Positions 12,939 through 13,865 of a stretch of DNA of 13,865 nt are shown here, piece by piece. The position numbers and the translations under genes are program-made. Positions within the stretch are counted from its first letter, which is position 1; every line of letters starts with the position of its first letter. The DNA is from an uncultured Bacteroidales bacterium. Its GTDB lineage: Bacteria; Bacteroidota; Bacteroidia; Bacteroidales; Paludibacteraceae. The DNA lies in NCBI GenBank assembly GCA_937892015.1, contig CALAUY010000093.1:1-13865 (forward strand), given 5' to 3'. The notes below the pieces were generated by a model that had not been told where the DNA came from, did not search any database, and saw nothing but the letters and a program-made list of their open reading frames with translations.

Positions 12939-13178
12939 TTACGCATCAAATTTACCATTATAAATATCCAATGGGTTGATATCGAACTCGTTATCGCCCC
13001 AACAGAGTCCCCAATTGTTGAAATAGAATTGTTGGAACAACTCTTTATTGAGGTACTTTTTCACGATGGGTAGGCGCGACGTAGAGATGAACGGGAAGAA
13101 ATCGGTGAGCCGTTTCGTTCCGTCATCAAACCGGACAAGGATCTTGTAGTTGCCCTGATATGTCGCGTCAGTAATCAT
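12939..13178 (-). CDS. DUF2442 domain protein
   Basis: The 79-aa small protein begins MITDATYQGNYKILVRFDDG and ends with the pattern W-G-x-x-x-FDINPLDIY (residues 60-73), the typical DUF2442 ending. It is normal in length for the family. The start is two bases after the stop of the DUF4160 gene, so the two are translated together. The function is unknown. The pair is often found as a compact two-gene unit in accessory DNA and may act like a toxin-antitoxin module, but nothing in this sequence proves it. Confidence 0.8.
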   Translation of the reverse strand: MITDATYQGNYKILVRFDDGTKRLTDFFPFISTSRLPIVKKYLNKELFQQFYFNNWGLCWGDNEFDINPLDIYNGKFDA

Positions 13179-13180
13179 GA

Positions 13181-13477
13181 CTATATTTTTTTCGTTATAA
13201 CAACTCTTTGTATGGTGTTCCCGTAAGTGAAGACTTGCTCCCAGGCGAACAGCATGGCTTCTTTATGTTTGGCGACGAAAGCCTTCAGTTGTTTAAGCTT
13301 CATCGGCGGAAACTTGCCGGTCACTTCTTGGTAAGTCGTTCGATATACCTTCCCGTCCTTGGTATGCAGAATCACTTTCATCACCGCATCTCCATAGGTT
13401 GCGTGAATATGTATAGGCTCGTGGTCGTTTGTGTAGAAACCTATTATTATTCCAAGGTATTCGTATATAACCGGCAT
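13181..13477 (-). CDS. DUF4160 domain protein
   Basis: The 98-aa protein begins MPVIYEYLGIIIGFYTNDHEPIHIHATYG, the DUF4160 signature with the HEPIHIH histidine motif at residues 19-25, followed by a basic helix (MKLKQLKAFVAKHK). A longer in-frame start at 13525 would lie inside the -7 promoter element (13523-13530) and cannot be translated from that promoter. The start at 13477 is therefore chosen, about 40 bases after the expected transcription start. The gene is first in a two-gene unit with DUF2442. The function is unknown. Metal binding by the histidines is possible but not shown. Confidence 0.85.
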   Translation of the reverse strand: MPVIYEYLGIIIGFYTNDHEPIHIHATYGDAVMKVILHTKDGKVYRTTYQEVTGKFPPMKLKQLKAFVAKHKEAMLFAWEQVFTYGNTIQRVVITKKI

Positions 13478-13522
13478 TAGTGTTGCAAAAGTTAATTGTT
13501 GCGCGGATACCAATTCGCGGTG

Positions 13523-13553
13523 CAAAGTTACAACTAATTTTTGATATATGCAA
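13523..13553 (-). promoter_or_regulatory. Bacteroidetes-type promoter of the DUF4160/DUF2442 pair
   Basis: On the minus strand TTG is at 13553-13551 and TAACTTTG at 13530-13523, separated by 20 bases. The context CTTGCATATAT and TAACTTTGCA is nearly identical to the tyrS promoter. A T-rich stretch lies upstream. Confidence 0.85.
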
Positions 13554-13770
13554 GAAAAAAGTGAAAAAAATGCAGAAAAAGAGTGATTTTAGTGGAGAAT
13601 TATGCATTTTGAGGCAAAAAACCACATTATTTAATTGACGATTGGACAAGTGACGATATTGACAATTGGACCGCCCGTACGGGCTATTTACGAGTTGACG
13701 ATTGATTTACGATTGAGATGATTGGACGATTGATTAATTTACTAATTATTCATTTACAAATTCTTCATTG
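13554..13770. other. Non-coding low-complexity stretch with GACGATTG-type repeats
   Basis: No gene is recognisable. Between 13634 and 13735 the octamer GACGATTG and close variants recur (for example at 13637, 13698 and 13726). A perfect 12-base palindrome GCCCGTACGGGC at 13673-13684, followed by TATT, resembles the GGCCGAAGGGCTATT hairpin in the tyrS leader. Confidence 0.6.
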
Positions 13771-13772
13771 GC

Positions 13773-13837
13773 GCTTTCATACCCCTCCCCCGCAAGCGGG
13801 ACCTGTCTAGGGAATTCTATGAAAGCCACTGGCTTTC
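13773..13837 (+). repeat. Dispersed G/C-rich hairpin repeat, copy 3, flanked by a 9-bp inverted repeat
   Basis: The core at 13781-13810 shares ACCCCTCCCCCGCAAGCGG with copy 2 and CCCCGCAAGCGGGACCTGTC with copy 1. It is bracketed by GCTTTCATA (13773-13781) and TATGAAAGC (13818-13826). A second perfect hairpin GAAAGCC-ACT-GGCTTTC follows at 13821-13837. The right half (CCTACCTTAGGGGAGG) is missing. Confidence 0.7.
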
Positions 13838-13865
13838 AATCGCAAAACCGCCCTTGCTCGCTAAA

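Noticed and set aside
13478..13525. Longer DUF4160 start at 13525
   Set aside because: The ATG lies inside the -7 promoter element, upstream of the expected transcription start, and the extra 16 residues are not part of the family pattern.

Overview
The window looks like the chromosome of a member of the Bacteroidales, probably Prevotella-like. The evidence is three promoters of the Bacteroidetes type (TTG, 20 bases, TAnnTTTG), the general lack of Shine-Dalgarno sequences, the DUF4924 gene beside an S4-domain gene, a Tat system with one TatA and no TatB, and a secreted protein with a C-terminal tail of the kind common in Prevotella. The placement rests on recognising protein families by eye, without a database search.

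Layout. 1-1511: a promoter, a leader that carries a G/C-rich hairpin repeat, and tyrS. 1567-5503: a tight plus-strand cluster of a polytopic ferredoxin (NapH-like plus NapG-like, with an internal twin-arginine signal), a twin-arginine aldo/keto reductase with two 4Fe-4S motifs, tatA and tatC. 5541-5740: a strong promoter, tRNA-Gln(UUG) and a hairpin. 5828-10533: a housekeeping run of rplY, a terminator, pth, an LtaS-like membrane sulfatase-fold enzyme, an S4 RNA-binding protein, a DUF4924 protein and nth, the last four with overlaps or 1-2 base gaps. 10534-10967: non-coding, with a 15-unit 9-bp minisatellite, a second copy of the hairpin repeat and a terminator. 10968-12443 (minus): a secreted surface protein with an unlisted 48-aa peptide gene directly behind it. 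12444-12938: a long non-coding stretch with an A/C-rich leader, a strong minus-strand terminator or attenuator hairpin and a 115-base hierarchical foldback. 12939-13477 (minus): a DUF4160/DUF2442 pair with its own canonical promoter. 13554-13865: low-complexity sequence and a third copy of the hairpin repeat.

How the genes work together. The Tat cluster encodes both the translocon (TatA, TatC) and two probable Tat cargoes, each an iron-sulfur protein that must fold before export. It therefore looks like a self-contained envelope redox module. The rplY-pth-S4-nth run concerns translation, ribosome rescue and DNA repair. The region after 10,530 is visibly AT-richer and repeat-rich and behaves as accessory DNA.

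A theme of the window is short tandem repeats of 6-9 bases. They sit immediately before start codons (1533-1567, 4391-4432, 6450-6499), at gene ends (10529-10663) and even inside coding sequence: the linker of the ferredoxin fusion, the Fe-S loop of Nth, and the overlap of the DUF4924 gene and nth.
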